DNA of 64,000 nucleotides from Ooceraea biroi (lineage: Eukaryota > Arthropoda > Insecta > Hymenoptera > Formicidae), in NCBI RefSeq assembly GCF_003672135.1, contig NC_039515.1:10478001-10542000 (forward strand), written 5' to 3'. Made by a program: the position numbers and the translations under genes. A model generated the notes under the pieces. It searched no databases. It saw nothing but the letters and a program-made list of their open reading frames with translations, and was not told the origin of the DNA. The first letter of the stretch is position 1, and each line of letters begins with the position of its first letter. Below are positions 52,147-64,000 of the stretch, piece by piece.

Positions 52147-54030
52147 CAATACGCCATTGCCAATATCGAGACCACCGTGTGAATAGTCATTTTTAAATGC
52201 CTACCTCGCTCTGGCCATCCCCTCACTGTTCCCACTCTCAACCCTTCTCAAGTAATGGACCGGAGTGTACGGCAGCCCAGACGCTCCCATACCGGGACAT
52301 ACACGCACTAACATCGACACGCGCACTTCACACACACCCACATACCACATACCACGTACACATATACTCTCGCAATAATCGTACGAAATCCCGTAGAATG
52401 TACCCAAGACACATAGAGGCGAGCGCACGAGGGAGACGTGTCGCAGGTGATGCGCTTACACGCGTCATCCTATAATCGAGTTCCGTTCCTTTAATTGGGT
52501 CGTGACGATCGGCTTGCTATGAATAACCGAATCACGCTTCAGCCCATCAGACATACCAAGATGGACGGTAAGCCGACCAGACTGATCGCGCAAGGGCGGG
52601 ATTGCAGGACGCCTGTGTGTACCCCCTGGCAAGCCGATAAGAGGGAGATGCGGAAGCATCTCGTGCGCTCGTGCATATGGCATTTACGATAACGCCGCAG
52701 TATCATGGTAGGTTTAGGTACACACGATTTAGGAGTAAAGAGATACGCGCGAGTGGACGAAGAGCGGCGAAATTGGTGTTTCACGCGTATGTGATGCTTC
52801 TAAAGAGACGTAGGATACGCTGTTTCCGTTGAGTGCACCTTCTGCCAACCATCGAACGAACGTCGTAAACGATGCGAGCACGACGATAAACGTAACGAGA
52901 TCAAGGGAATAAAGGAACGAAGCTGAAGCAGGAGAAGCGTTTCGAATCGGTTTACGCGTGAACGAGAGCGCGGTCGATGAGGGAGGGTACGCGAGGGTGC
53001 GAAGAGTTATGAATGCGCGATGCTGCGCTGGAGGAAAAGCTTGCCGCTCGCTCTTCCGATCGTTCGCACTCTACCGATCCTCCGATCTGGACTGCGCGCG
53101 ATCAGGTGATTCGTGTGATTCGCTTGTCGGTAACAGTATTATCGTTCTGGCGAACAAAATCGGTAGATAATTGAACGCGACTAAAGTGCGTCATTGGCGT
53201 TCGCAAATGATGACGTATCTTGACAGCTGTCACCAGATTCTGCGCTTCATATCTGTGCGTCTTGATCCTGCCTTTCCATCAGTTCATTGGCCTGCGATCA
53301 TGAGCTTCTTGGACTGTGTGGCGATGTTGCGCGTTGTTTTCAGTTTGGGCGCTACTCTTTATGATTAAACCAATACTGATTGTTGAGACTGTCGTAGAAT
53401 CAATTGCGCTTAATTATTACAATTCAGATGATTGAATCGAGGATCAAGATCGTGTATTTACAACCCGCCCACGCGGTGATCAACAAGTTTATTACTTTTT
53501 GATTACTTTTTGTGATTTAATCGTTACTATCTAATGCGACGACCTAATTTAGCCACTTTGTTGTATCATATTGTTATATTGCTGCACATTAGTGCTCATT
53601 CAGCTATTTGCGTGTTATAACACGACTGTCCGATCTCGCCGGTCTCACCGCAATTGTATTCCATCGTCGATCCTACAATCATTTTTTTACATTATTGATA
53701 CAGCGCGGATTTCGGAAACTACATAAACCTTATAGCTGATTTACGGCATGATACGTAGATGATTCACTCGCATTATCTAGGTTTTGGTATCGATACGTGT
53801 GTGAGCTTGAATGAGACGTAGGTAGCCATGTGTTTAACTAATTGGATGCCGGAAGTGGGTGTGCATCGTAATCCTGTTGCGAGTATGTTAAGCAAACGCC
53901 ACGGACGCGATCTCCACGCGTTAGCCTATTATAGACACTGTATGGTAAAGCGCGTCTAACGTACGTCTGTATGCTGTGATAGAAGTAAGCGTATCAACAA
54001 TCGGAAATAAATCTCTCGCGTGAACGAACT
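52147..54030 (+). other. Probable 3' UTR of the CUB/LDLa gene
   Basis: No coding signal follows the TGA at 52144-52146. Canonical AATAAA poly(A) signals on the plus strand lie at 52918-52923 and 54006-54011, so a short and a long 3' UTR are both possible. The short frames inside look like chance. UTR extent is inferred, not shown. Confidence 0.45.
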
Positions 54031-56951
54031 CACGTTCGCATATGCGCATCCTCAAAATCTCATCACCGAAGATCACCGAAGAATCACGACCTCTCAATGC
54101 AATCTTCCTTGGTGACGTGGATATCTTAACGCGATTCAGCAGTTAAGTCCCGTTTCTTGATCAACGATCATTCAAGTACGCGACGCGGTCCAAACCTGAA
54201 ATGCACAGACATGTCTATTTCGATAAAAAGCCCGACGAAAGTGAGACGAATTTCTTATTGAGCCGTTGAGCAAACCAGTAGTACGAGTCAATAAAAATAT
54301 GTGCTTTCACATTATAATAAAATTTTAAGGCAATTATTGAAATTTTAGATCCTTTTGAGAAAACGAAAGCCGCAATAAGGTCACTTGATCTTGCATTATA
54401 TGGCACAAGTTTTCTCGTTTTTTCTTAAATAAAGACAAATTACTCGTACCATTGTTTTGACCAATGGCTTACATGTTGCGCACAATTTTATACGGAAATG
54501 ACCATTCGGATTCATTGCTATTGTGGTTTTCTCAAATTCATACACATGCCCGGAGTCCGCGAATTCCTGCGGAGGCCACGTTAAGATATCTTCTACCAGT
54601 TTCATGAATTGCCCCGTGAATAATTCACTACCTAAGACACCGTCTACCTACACTGCCGGAATTATTATTTATTCAGAAAGTTTTATAAGTCTTTTTTGAC
54701 TCGAACGTGGGAAACTGTTCGAGTAAATGACTATACTCTATAAGGCGCGGAATTCGATGCGAACAACGTACCAGCGGATATCATAGCGTGCATCAGAAGC
54801 GAAACGCCGGACTCCCCCGATGGCGTTAACCGCGCGCGATTGCATTAAAAACGTGTTGAACTTTACTCTGACATATCGCGAACGTTTCGAATTAATTTAA
54901 GCACGTCTCTGTCGCTCAGCGAGACCACATTAGCGATCGTTCTCATGTCCCGTCAGAAATGAAAGGGAGCACGTTTCAGCGGAAAATTTTCGTACGTCCT
55001 TGAGTCAGTGGTTCTTGCAGCTCTCTTTCTCCTTCTTTCTCTCTTCCGCGCGCGATAAATCTGTCTATAAATAAATAAACGGATAAAACGGTCCTCTCGA
55101 CAACGGAAACCGACGTAACAAACGCCGCGGGCGTCGTTTCTATTCGCGGGGGACGGTGCGATCTGTATCAGCAGCATCTCTCTTCAGCGGCACGAAATGT
55201 CGCTGTGTGACCCGGCCACTAAAAAGCGCACGCAGAAGGTCGTTCCTCCTGCCGTTGCCGTAGAAAATAGCAGCGAATCAGCGCACCCAGTTTAATTTCT
55301 ACGACGGATAAAAATCTAAATCGTGGAGCGCGCCGTCGCGCCGGGATTTATATAACGGCAACGGCCCCCCTCGGCTCCACGTCGCGCGCTCAATCGAAGA
55401 ATGCGTCCTACGATTACGAGGAATATAGTAATATGCATGTATGTAAGTACGTACACGAAAAAAATGCCGTAGCACACAACTGGCTCGCACGCACGTAGCT
55501 AAAGAGAAAAAGAAAAAAAAAAAGAAAAACCAACAGTGGATGGTAAGAGTTTTGAATCAAAGAGGCCTTGATTCAACGACGTTTCTAAGCAAGTATTACG
55601 CGTTACACGATGTATTGTAACCCCGTGTTTATAATTTTAATAAAATACCATCGCGTTAAAGAAACCCTGCAGATCAGCCGTCGAAGTTGCGTCATTAATT
55701 CATCATCGTTTCGCTCTCTGGAGCGACCTGCGACACGCCTCGAGCATCTTTTTTTACTTTTTCCTGGACAGTCGTATAGGTAAACGTGATCCAATGAGTG
55801 AAGCTGTGTTCTGCGCAAGTCTGTGATAATGATGCCAGCCAAAAGGACTATTCGTCGTTGGAACCCAAGGTTTTCCAATTATCTCCTTTATTTTGATCTT
55901 ATTAAGCGAATATCGTGGTTAACATTTAACAGAATTGCACATATATAATTGCATAATTTTGAAAAATAGTTATACGAACATATAGAGTAAAACGTGATTA
56001 TACTTTTGTTAGAAGGTACTTTTTTTATATCGTGTCCCTTGATATCACGCATTTTGTGAAAAAATATAAACAAATACTTCTTGAAAATTCTCTTATGATG
56101 ATTGTTTTATGATGTATGATTATAGTTGTAATTTTTTAAGTTTGTAAATCTACATCATCAGAAACAAAGAACACCACATTGAGGATAATAGCTAATGATA
56201 TTAATTAGGAAGAAGAAAATGGAAGAGATTCTTTGGCAGACACATTATAATTTATGATATATTTATTTTCGTTTCTTGAAATTTTTCAGAAAATATGAAT
56301 AAAGATATCGCGATACCCGCTTTTGCAAATAAAAATTTGCGAAGCGAATATTCTCTACAGGAATACATGAATAAACAAGAATATTTATTATTTGCAATAG
56401 TAAACACGTATGTGCTTTGATGGAAACATACTTGCTAATTTTTAACGTATGCAGCATATGACGCATATTCTTTAAAAGAATTATGCTCCATGTATATTTC
56501 ACAAAATCATCATAATAATTATACGTAATACATAATTCCATAAATATAACTATTGATATCCGCAGTAATAAAACTTATTTAAAACGAAGCGAATGTTTTT
56601 TCATAAAAGTATTGAGTTCTGGATGAGAGAAACTTCGAATATAGGTCATCTGTCTTAAAAATAATTGCTTTTGCCTCTAGTCTCGCAACACGAACAGCAT
56701 CCGCTTTTTTGTTATTCATACAACATAAATTTATGTTGCGCAAAATGGGCAAATCGTCGCAGTGTCACGACGATGTCGCACGCAACAAGCAGCATCGGCG
56801 CTCCTACGTTGTTTGCCTGCCGACATCCGTCAATTTTCCGCAGCGGAATAATGCAAAACCGCTCGCTTATAACCTGACAGATTTATCGCGGCGATCCTGA
56901 TGAAATATTCATCGCGTCGCCGACAGATCCACGAGAAGAACGGAATCTGGG
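54031..56951. other. Intergenic DNA before the dsRBD gene
   Basis: Mostly AT-rich with no supported gene. A homopurine A/G patch lies at about 55502-55528. The dsRBD gene promoter and 5' UTR should fall in the last few hundred bases, where a short frame (56709-56900) has no recognisable domain. Confidence 0.5.
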
Positions 56952-59900
56952 ATGTCCAGTGGGAGCGACGAGTCGTTCGCCGACACGACGATGCATGGCA
57001 AGCTGAAAGCACCGAGATCCCTGCAAGGCGTCGAGGATGCCGAGGTCATTTGGGACGCGATCACCCAGCGATTTCCGAACGCGGCACCGCTCCTCTGCGA
57101 GATGGAGACGGTGATCGAGCGGGCGGAAGATCTGCTGCAGCAGCTGAAGATACCGTGCACTGAAGAAAACGGTACGCGATGTTCTCCCTCGTGCACACGC
57201 CGCAATTACCGAACCGAACCGAAGCTTCCGAAGGAGACCAAAGGTCCACCGATGAGGAGACGTCCCGTGCACAGGTGTCGTGTACGACTTGTGTACGTGG
57301 CAGTCCCTCGGGGCTTTCAGATAATTCACAGTTTACCGTGCTTCGCAATCGGACGTGTTCAAAATATCGAGATTATGCCTGATTACAGCAACTCGAATTA
57401 TGCAAATAGCCTGCGCTCATCCGCGCACTCGGCTGACTCCATTGTAATTATCGCATTATTGAATTAAACGGTACGTATGATAGAGCGGGAAATAATTTAT
57501 AATTTATTCATGAGGAAAATTTATCTTTCATAGAGGCGCGATGCGCGTATACGTGCGCGACCCACATCCATTTGTCTTTTTAATTATACCGCGGTCGCGT
57601 ATCGATCGAATTGTCCGCGAGCGCGACAATCCGTCCGTTTAACATTGCAAACTTGGTTTCATAATTTAACAGTTTTTTACATGCGTGCTTTATACGCGCG
57701 CGTTAACAATGTTGCCTAAGTTAATTTTATTAAAACCGCTGCACCCCACCCCACTTATCCCTCCAATTATTGCGCGGGTTTATCAAGTTATCGCGCGTGA
57801 TAACACGTGATAAGCATTTCCCGTGTAGGCACGTCTGATTTTCACGTTTTTCAACATATTGGAGAATCTTTGACAGTGCTAAGTCGAAAACTTACAACGT
57901 GGCGGTATCGCCCAATTTCTGGCTGGTTCGGCTGGTACGACATTCGCTTGATATTGCAGACACGTCCAGCTCGTTTCACACTCCGGATTCCCGGGAATCT
58001 AACGCGACGATTTCGATAGGGTCCGATATAGAATCGTTCGCCGAGGAAACGGACGTACGTAAAATCGCACAATCTCACGTTTATTGTTGCACATTGCTAT
58101 TGCTTGGTACTTTAAATGAAGGGACACCTTCTCCAAGGTAAAGGAACATCCCGAGGCCACCGAGAATGTCGAGACGAGCCACATCCCGCACGATGTTCAC
58201 GAGGTACAAGTAGATTTCGAGTGTGAACATCGTAGCGAACAATCCATCCAGGGCTATCACTTGAATCCATCTCCGAGAGTCGACGAAGTCGTTGAAGATT
58301 TCAAAACGGATTCGGAGAACAAATGTCGCGATACCCAAGGGGAATCAGATACCAACGCAACGGAAGAGAATAGTGCTGATAAAGGGCTCAATGCTAGTTC
58401 GGAAGAAAGTGAGTATGATATTTTGCAAAAATACTGCTCGACATTTGAAAGCAAGTTAGACGCATGCATGTAATTTAGGATTGATGGCGATGATAAGAGA
58501 ACAAAGTAGTTTAGAAGGATGGGCAAAAGTTGCTGACGATGCATTGCGAGAATGGCACGAGGATGTAGAAGCTATTGATGTATCGACGAGTATGTATGAA
58601 GCACGTTTTGCAATTAATGACGTAAATAATTAAAAATAACGCTTCGCTCTTCTCATTTTAGATGAGAACGATTCAGAAGCCGAGATCAATATCAGCAAAA
58701 ATATAGATGATTGCTTGTTAATGATCAATAACGACAGCAAATGTGACGAAACTGATATACATACATCAGACAAGTCCGATGACACGAAAGTCGTAGCGAA
58801 AAGCATACAAGTATTGATATTTATATATGTGAACATTTGTTTTATCTATTCTCTTATTTTTTAATGTGATTATGTTGACGTTATGTTTCTTGATTTACAT
58901 GAAGTTGCTTATATCGCTTTTTAATGATAAAAATGAAAACTGTAGAACAGTATTTCGAGAAGTTCTGTGACAATTAGAGATCATCGTTCGCCATTGACTA
59001 TCCTTGAGGAGTACGCAAAGCGATGTAAAGTGCCGATCAAATACGAGTACAAATCAAAGCCAAATTTGTACGTGATAAACGGCGACCTGTGTGGGTTTCG
59101 TGGTAATGCTTTATATATTTACAGAAAACTTTATTATCTGCTATGATAAATGTTAAACGTTATAATTCCTTTATTTAAAAACTCGAGACTACTCTCGATA
59201 TTTATCATTCCTTTGATTTTCGATAATTCGTTCATAAATCTTGCATGCAAAATGTTGCAAGTGCTTCTTCACGCATTATTAAACATAGTTTGGATAATGT
59301 GCCAGCAATGTCTTGTGCCGAGACGCAAGATCAAGCAAAAAATGAATTGGCGACAAAGATATTGTGGATGGTAGCCGAACATCAAATGGATGGCTCAAAA
59401 CTTTCGTCGTCTATCTGCGGATTATTGGATCTCTCGAGAGAGGAGTAAGTTCAATAAAAGTAATGCCAACCATAAATTAAAGGATACGAATTTTGACATT
59501 GCAAGGATTCCTCGAATAACGCTCCGGCAAAGAATCTATTTTATTTCACGTAAAATAAGCTGAATAAGACAAGAACTCGAGTGTAATAAAAATTCCGTTG
59601 TAATGAATAGTAAAGCTATTTTCTTTAAAAGAAATTATTATAGGTATTTTCTAATTAATTTTATCTCATACACATAGAATGTTGGAGATAATCGCATTTA
59701 ATAAAGACGAGTTGAAGAACGCATCGCAAAAGCTCTATAAATTTTGTCTCGAGAGAGGAGTACCTACTCCAGAGTATTCCATTCGCAATATAAAAACAAC
59801 TCAAGGCTTTATGTATGTAGCTGAATGCGCGGCTTTAGCGCATGTCGGAGTTGGTATGTTATTATCCATTTATTATCTTTTTTGTACCGAGTCATCATAG

Positions 59901-60153
59901 AATACAGTCTGCAATCGAGTACAAAAAGTTAATTTATACTTATTACTTGAATTCAGTGAGAAAATGTTTTGCACCCTTAATTTATGACATGTTTCTTCCT
60001 GATACAATCGATACGCAAATACATGCTGTGTGTGAGATAACTCAGTATCCATTCTAATTTCTAGGACAAGGCCTAAGAAAAGATAGTGCAAAGATTGCAG
60101 CTGCTGAAAATTTGTATCCAAAATGCACTCATGAAGTGGAACAACAAATATAA
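56952..60153 (+). CDS. Double-stranded-RNA-binding protein with two dsRBDs, 9 coding exons
   Basis: Exons: 56952-57171, 57960-58054, 58138-58408, 58479-58589, 58662-58810, 58946-59102, about 59225-59444, 59678-59853, 60065-60153, summing to about 495 residues. The ATG opens MSSGSDESFADTT. Residues 20-70 look helical (DAEVIWDAITQRFP). Exons 2-5 encode a Ser/Asp/Glu-rich, probably disordered region. dsRBD1 starts near residue 297 (SPLTILEEYAKRCKVPIKYE) and ends in NVASASSRIIKHSL. dsRBD2 starts near 420 (NASQKLYKFCLERGVPTPEY) and ends with GQGLRKDSAKIAAAENLYPK, the conserved GxG...K..A signature. The dsRBD fold binds A-form RNA, so a role in RNA handling is expected, but I do not recognise the specific protein and see no catalytic domain. 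The exon 6 to 7 join lacks an AG acceptor. Plus-strand AATAAA signals lie at 60218 and 60240. Confidence 0.85.
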
Positions 60154-60371
60154 AAATATCGTATTTGTCAAAAAGTCAAAACTCGATAAATTCAAACTCA
60201 AGCTCTGTTAGATTAAAAATAAACATGCCAGAAGATTTAAATAAAAATATATATTTAAATATGGATACATATAAGTTTTTTAGTACAATCTTCAACATTA
60301 TCCTAGTGACTTACACTCAATATACTTGATTCACATTTCCACAAGAGATAAAGGATGTACTTGTATCCCTA

Positions 60372-63296
60372 TCATGGTATTTTGGAGACGATCCAAGGTA
60401 GCCTTCCACTTTTCTTAAAAGACCAATAATCGTACAAAAGCTTGCCAAGCACGAGGAATATTAATGACGCCAATACGATGTTCAAAACGTCAAGAGGATG
60501 GAGCCAAGGATCTTCGTCCGGTGAAATGCAGATCTCCGTTCGCGTAAGATGGCGAATCTGAAAGCCATTAAAACACAATGCAATTGATCTCACTTGCATT
60601 ATTCATACATCTGTCTCTCTATAACTTGAATTGACAGGAAGATATGCAACTTATTACCTGCTTATTTGAATTATCATTGTCATTTGTAAATGCACATCTT
60701 ATGTCATTGATATCTTTCATCAAATTTGAGTGTCTGATCAGGAGATCCTATAAAAATAAAGACATACGACTATTTGACAAAAATTAATAAAAATAAAAAT
60801 AGGATGTACAATTCTCACATTAACTATTTTAAATAAAACACAAATATTTATTAAAGTGCATACTATAAGTGATAATAAAAATTAGAAATTGAGTTTGTCA
60901 TCGTTCAATTTTTAATCTTCTCTATTCCTATTTCTCTCTTTATTTTTGTAATTTATAGTAATTAAATGCTTTGAAGATTCATATAGTATATACATGTGGT
61001 ACGTGCGGATTACATTTTCAAACAATTCGTACTTGAAAGCCCGGTGTAAAGTGGCAGTCGCATGTCCACGAATTATTGCCGAGATACAGGCCGGCTACAT
61101 TGACGTTGTGCAGCAATGCGTTTTCCAGAGCGTAGGTAGGCAACTAAAAGACGCAAAACAAAGAACCATAAACTATATCTACAATCGGCTTGTTAAATAA
61201 CGACGAGCTTTGCTGATACGAAGCAACACGTCATACTCTACATATAATCTTCTTAAGTCGCGCATCTCTCGCTTCTTAATCGTCTACCGCGTACCGAATC
61301 AATACAGTTAATCTTTCTCTACTCTAGCGTTCGATCACGCGTCCAACTAACGTCAATAAGTTTATTCCCTCGAAGATTAAGGAGTCGGAAACGGTCTAGC
61401 CAGTCTGATCCTTCCAATCGAACGATAGATTCCACCAGATTATCGTCCATGTAAAGATCCAGTACCCATTTGTAGGCGAGATTCGTTGTGAGCGGACTTA
61501 GATCCGTGATCTGCAGCAAACAAGGACTGATTAGATTAAAGCTATTTTAATCACCACAAATATACACACGTGCACTACCCAGCTGTATATAAATCTAAAA
61601 GAAATATGGTTGTTCAGAGTGAGAGTGTCGTTAGTTGAACTTGTAGCATTTAATAAAAGGACCCTAATTATTTAATAGAAGGACCTTGTTTCCAGTTAAA
61701 CGAAGAGTCGTTGTATTTGCGGGTAAGAAGCTGGGCATTTCGGTTAAGCCGCGGTGGCTACAGTTAACCGAAGTAAAAGGTATAACTTGCTTCTGCGTAA
61801 GTTTATCCACGCGTACAACCACGTAAACCAGTTCGCAGTCGCAGACTGTGCGCTTGCACTCCTCCCTTAAGGTCTGGAAATCAAAAGTTGCTTTTGCAAA
61901 ACGCGGGATTTCCGGTACAACGAGCCATTTCTACGTTCAGTCATCAATTACTGAAAGAAAGGATGTATTTCCTGGTTACCACGATTATCTCGACGACCGG
62001 GACAAGCGGTCTTCCATCATATGGCGTGGCACAAAGTAATTTGTCTTTGTCGACGACTTTGCTCGCGGCTGATCCTTCGCTGAAGTCCAAAATCCACGCT
62101 GTATCCTCCGTACATCTCAATGGATTACCTTCGTCAGTACATCGTCATTAATTATCGGCGACGTGCGTATTAATCGAACATAATTTTGATGGAACGATTC
62201 ATCGATCGTTTCAAAGACTATCAGAAAATCTCTGTATTACGGAAGCGTTATAGCATTCATCGAGAGAGCTTATTCTTATTTCAACTCGCGATCCTTACCA
62301 GTTAAGTGGATATGCTTTAACGTAGGCACGTTAAAGATCGTAATGTCGATCTCTTCGAGAGCATTGTTCCTTAAGTCGAGGCATCTCAAAGCCCGTAGAT
62401 TAGAGAACGCATCTTTCGGAAGGGTGCGTAGCTTGGTGCCGGTCACATTGATTTTCTATCGATACAAACACTTCCCTCCAAGTTCCCGCAGATATTCCCA
62501 AACATGCGTAAAGCGTATGTGTGAATTTTCATGACCAATCTCTTTCAATACGGACTATTTTTTTACAATGGATAATGAAATAACTTTACAATGCCGGTCG
62601 TGAAAATTCGAACAAGCGAGCTTAGTAGTAGTTTGTACAAAGCACTCGATTGCTTCTCAAGTAATTGACAAGTATCCTCTACCTCGAGAAATTCCACCTC
62701 TTTCGGGAATGCGGTTGACAATCGAGTCAAGTTACTGTTCGCGATCATTAACTTTCTCAGGAACGTAAATCCCTGTAGAACCACTTGCGGGTCGAACGTT
62801 GCTTTCGGCCATTCGCAAAGAATAAGTACTTGCACACTGTCAGCCCTAAAGAAATTCAACGTTATTCTGTTCGCTTAAAAACGTTGCTTCAAGCAGATAC
62901 TAGTAACTTAAAATTAAAAAGTCGAACAAATTGACTATAAAATGTGACCTTGCTTAAAAATGTTTTTTTTTTTCAAACAGATACTAGCAAATTCGAAACT
63001 CGAACAAATTAACTGTGAAATTAATATGAAAAAGGTGTTACTTTAATTCTGCATCAAGAAATCAATAACTCCGTGATAAAATCGTATGATTTATATTTTT
63101 AGATTCCAGCCTCAGTGTGAGCACATACCGCGCCTTCCATTCATCTTTCAGACCGTTGAAACAAACGAGTCGTTGCCGACTCTTCACAAAGCCGCATTCG
63201 GGATGGTCGTTGACATGTGGATGATGCCAGTAACAAATGTCGTCCTCCCTCGTGAAACCATACGAAAAATGCGCGTGTACGCAAAACAATACGATT
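60372..63296 (-). CDS. Leucine-rich-repeat single-pass membrane protein, 5' exon missing
   Basis: Minus-strand exons: 63296-63129, 62845-62683, 62455-62299, 62128-61980, 61873-61685, 61510-61352, 61143-61033, 60747-60658, 60557-60372. All have GT-AG ends and matching phases, giving about 457 residues. The first listed exon starts at an acceptor in phase 2 with a hydrophobic stretch (IVLFCVHAHFSYG), so the start codon lies upstream and was not found. An N-terminal Cys region is followed by LRRs (LRALRCLDLRNNALEEID), an LRRCT-like block (GNPLRCTEDTAW), a second Cys cap (CKRTVCDCEL), more LRRs (FRLLNLRGNKLIDLP), and a second LRRCT (GNNSWTCDCHFTPGFQ). A membrane helix lies at about 60488-60432, followed by a short basic tail. 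The order suggests a cell-surface adhesion or receptor protein. It resembles insect singed wings 2/halfway, a family I cannot confirm here. Confidence 0.87.
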
Positions 63297-64000
63297 CTGT
63301 GAACGAAACGCGAATTTGATAACCACCGGAAGACTTAGAAGCGCCGGATTTATCGCAATGGCATGCTTCTCGAAATTCAGATTAGTAGTTGGACGGTTTC
63401 GATTGTGTTGAAACATCTGCGTGTAATCACGCGGAATAGAATGCTCAGAATTAATATTCGCCAAATATAGACTTATTTGACGTTGACGCGGCGCTTTACC
63501 TAACGACATTACATAATTCATTCTTTCTCTCTCTCTCTCTCCCTCTTTCTTGCACGCGCGAAAGCGTGTGACGGAAGCGGGCGAGTTTGCGTGAGAGATT
63601 TATAATCTTTATTACTTGGCAGCTTCATTATTTGCGCAAGGCACGATAAACAGGACCAATGCACCGTATCTCGTTACGTTCCTTGGTATTAACTTACATA
63701 TACAAATTGACGGCTCGTATTTATTATACGGATTCTCCCCATTATCCTTGACGTGTCACGTTTGTCTCGGCTTATCGATGCTCAAAACACGATCACGACC
63801 CAGTTGCTTCCATTTTCCGTTTCATGCTTAAGTATGTTTAATACACTGAGATAAATTTTCATCGATAAACCGATTAAATAGTTTTCCTATTGTTAATTTT
63901 GTTTTCCGATTAAATGATGGATATGTCCGATCATTTTCTTTGTTGTTTATATAATTTAATCGGAGATATCTGTTTGTTACTATGAAATTGGATTATCCGA
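63297..64000 (-). other. Upstream intron/leader of the LRR gene
   Basis: The acceptor TTCACAG at 63297-63303 (minus strand) opens the first recognised LRR-gene exon. The start-codon exon should lie further upstream, here or beyond the window edge. No phase-2 coding exon with a start codon could be identified. Confidence 0.5.

Noticed and set aside
56709..56900. Short plus-strand frame just before the dsRBD gene
   Set aside because: Ends before the ATG at 56952 in a separate frame, with no domain; probably leader or promoter DNA.
63141..63521. 126-residue minus-strand frame over the LRR gene 5' exon
   Set aside because: Out of frame with the exon that encodes the LRR N-terminal Cys region. 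Its start segment ends at a donor in phase 1, while phase 2 is required.
1..64000. CRISPR arrays, operons, bacterial terminators and rRNA
   Set aside because: Intron-bearing eukaryotic DNA; no regularly spaced direct repeats with unique spacers and no rRNA-like sequence seen.

Overview
The window is nuclear DNA of an arthropod, most likely a hymenopteran insect and plausibly an ant. The signs are genes with many short GT-AG introns, many GA/CT microsatellites, sharp swings between CpG-rich and AT-rich DNA, a mariner element with insect-type ends, and a transposon carrying a DUF4817-like helix-turn-helix. Species cannot be fixed from the sequence alone.

Positions 1-44.8 kb hold no gene I can support. 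This part carries low-complexity tracts and transposon remains: a dead mariner (9297-10581), a short DUF4817-type element with near-identical 150-bp ends (12960-13583), two TTAA-flanked foldback elements that share one TTAA (21962-22681 and 22686-23270), an imperfect tandem repeat (27856-28075), and a pair of diverged dispersed-repeat copies (2.2 and 6.9 kb). The open frames here are mostly shadows in GC-rich or repetitive DNA. Because the first coding exon at 44.86 kb follows a splice acceptor in its 5' UTR, some of this region may be a long 5' UTR intron.

Positions 44.85-54 kb hold a nine-coding-exon plus-strand gene for a 1075-residue type I membrane protein: signal peptide, LDL-receptor class A module, several CUB or CUB-like modules, a second LDLa-like module, one membrane segment and a basic, His/Asn-rich tail. 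The architecture resembles the insect Culd protein. Every exon joins its neighbour in frame.

Positions 56.9-60.15 kb hold a plus-strand gene of nine coding exons (about 495 residues) with an acidic low-complexity middle and two C-terminal double-stranded-RNA-binding domains. One junction inside the first domain lacks a canonical AG acceptor. Positions 60.37-63.3 kb hold a minus-strand gene for a leucine-rich-repeat membrane protein with two LRR/cysteine-cap blocks and a C-terminal membrane helix. Its first exon was not found. These two genes converge with only 218 bp between stop codons, so their 3' UTRs may overlap. No RNA gene, CRISPR array or bacterial-type regulatory signal was seen.
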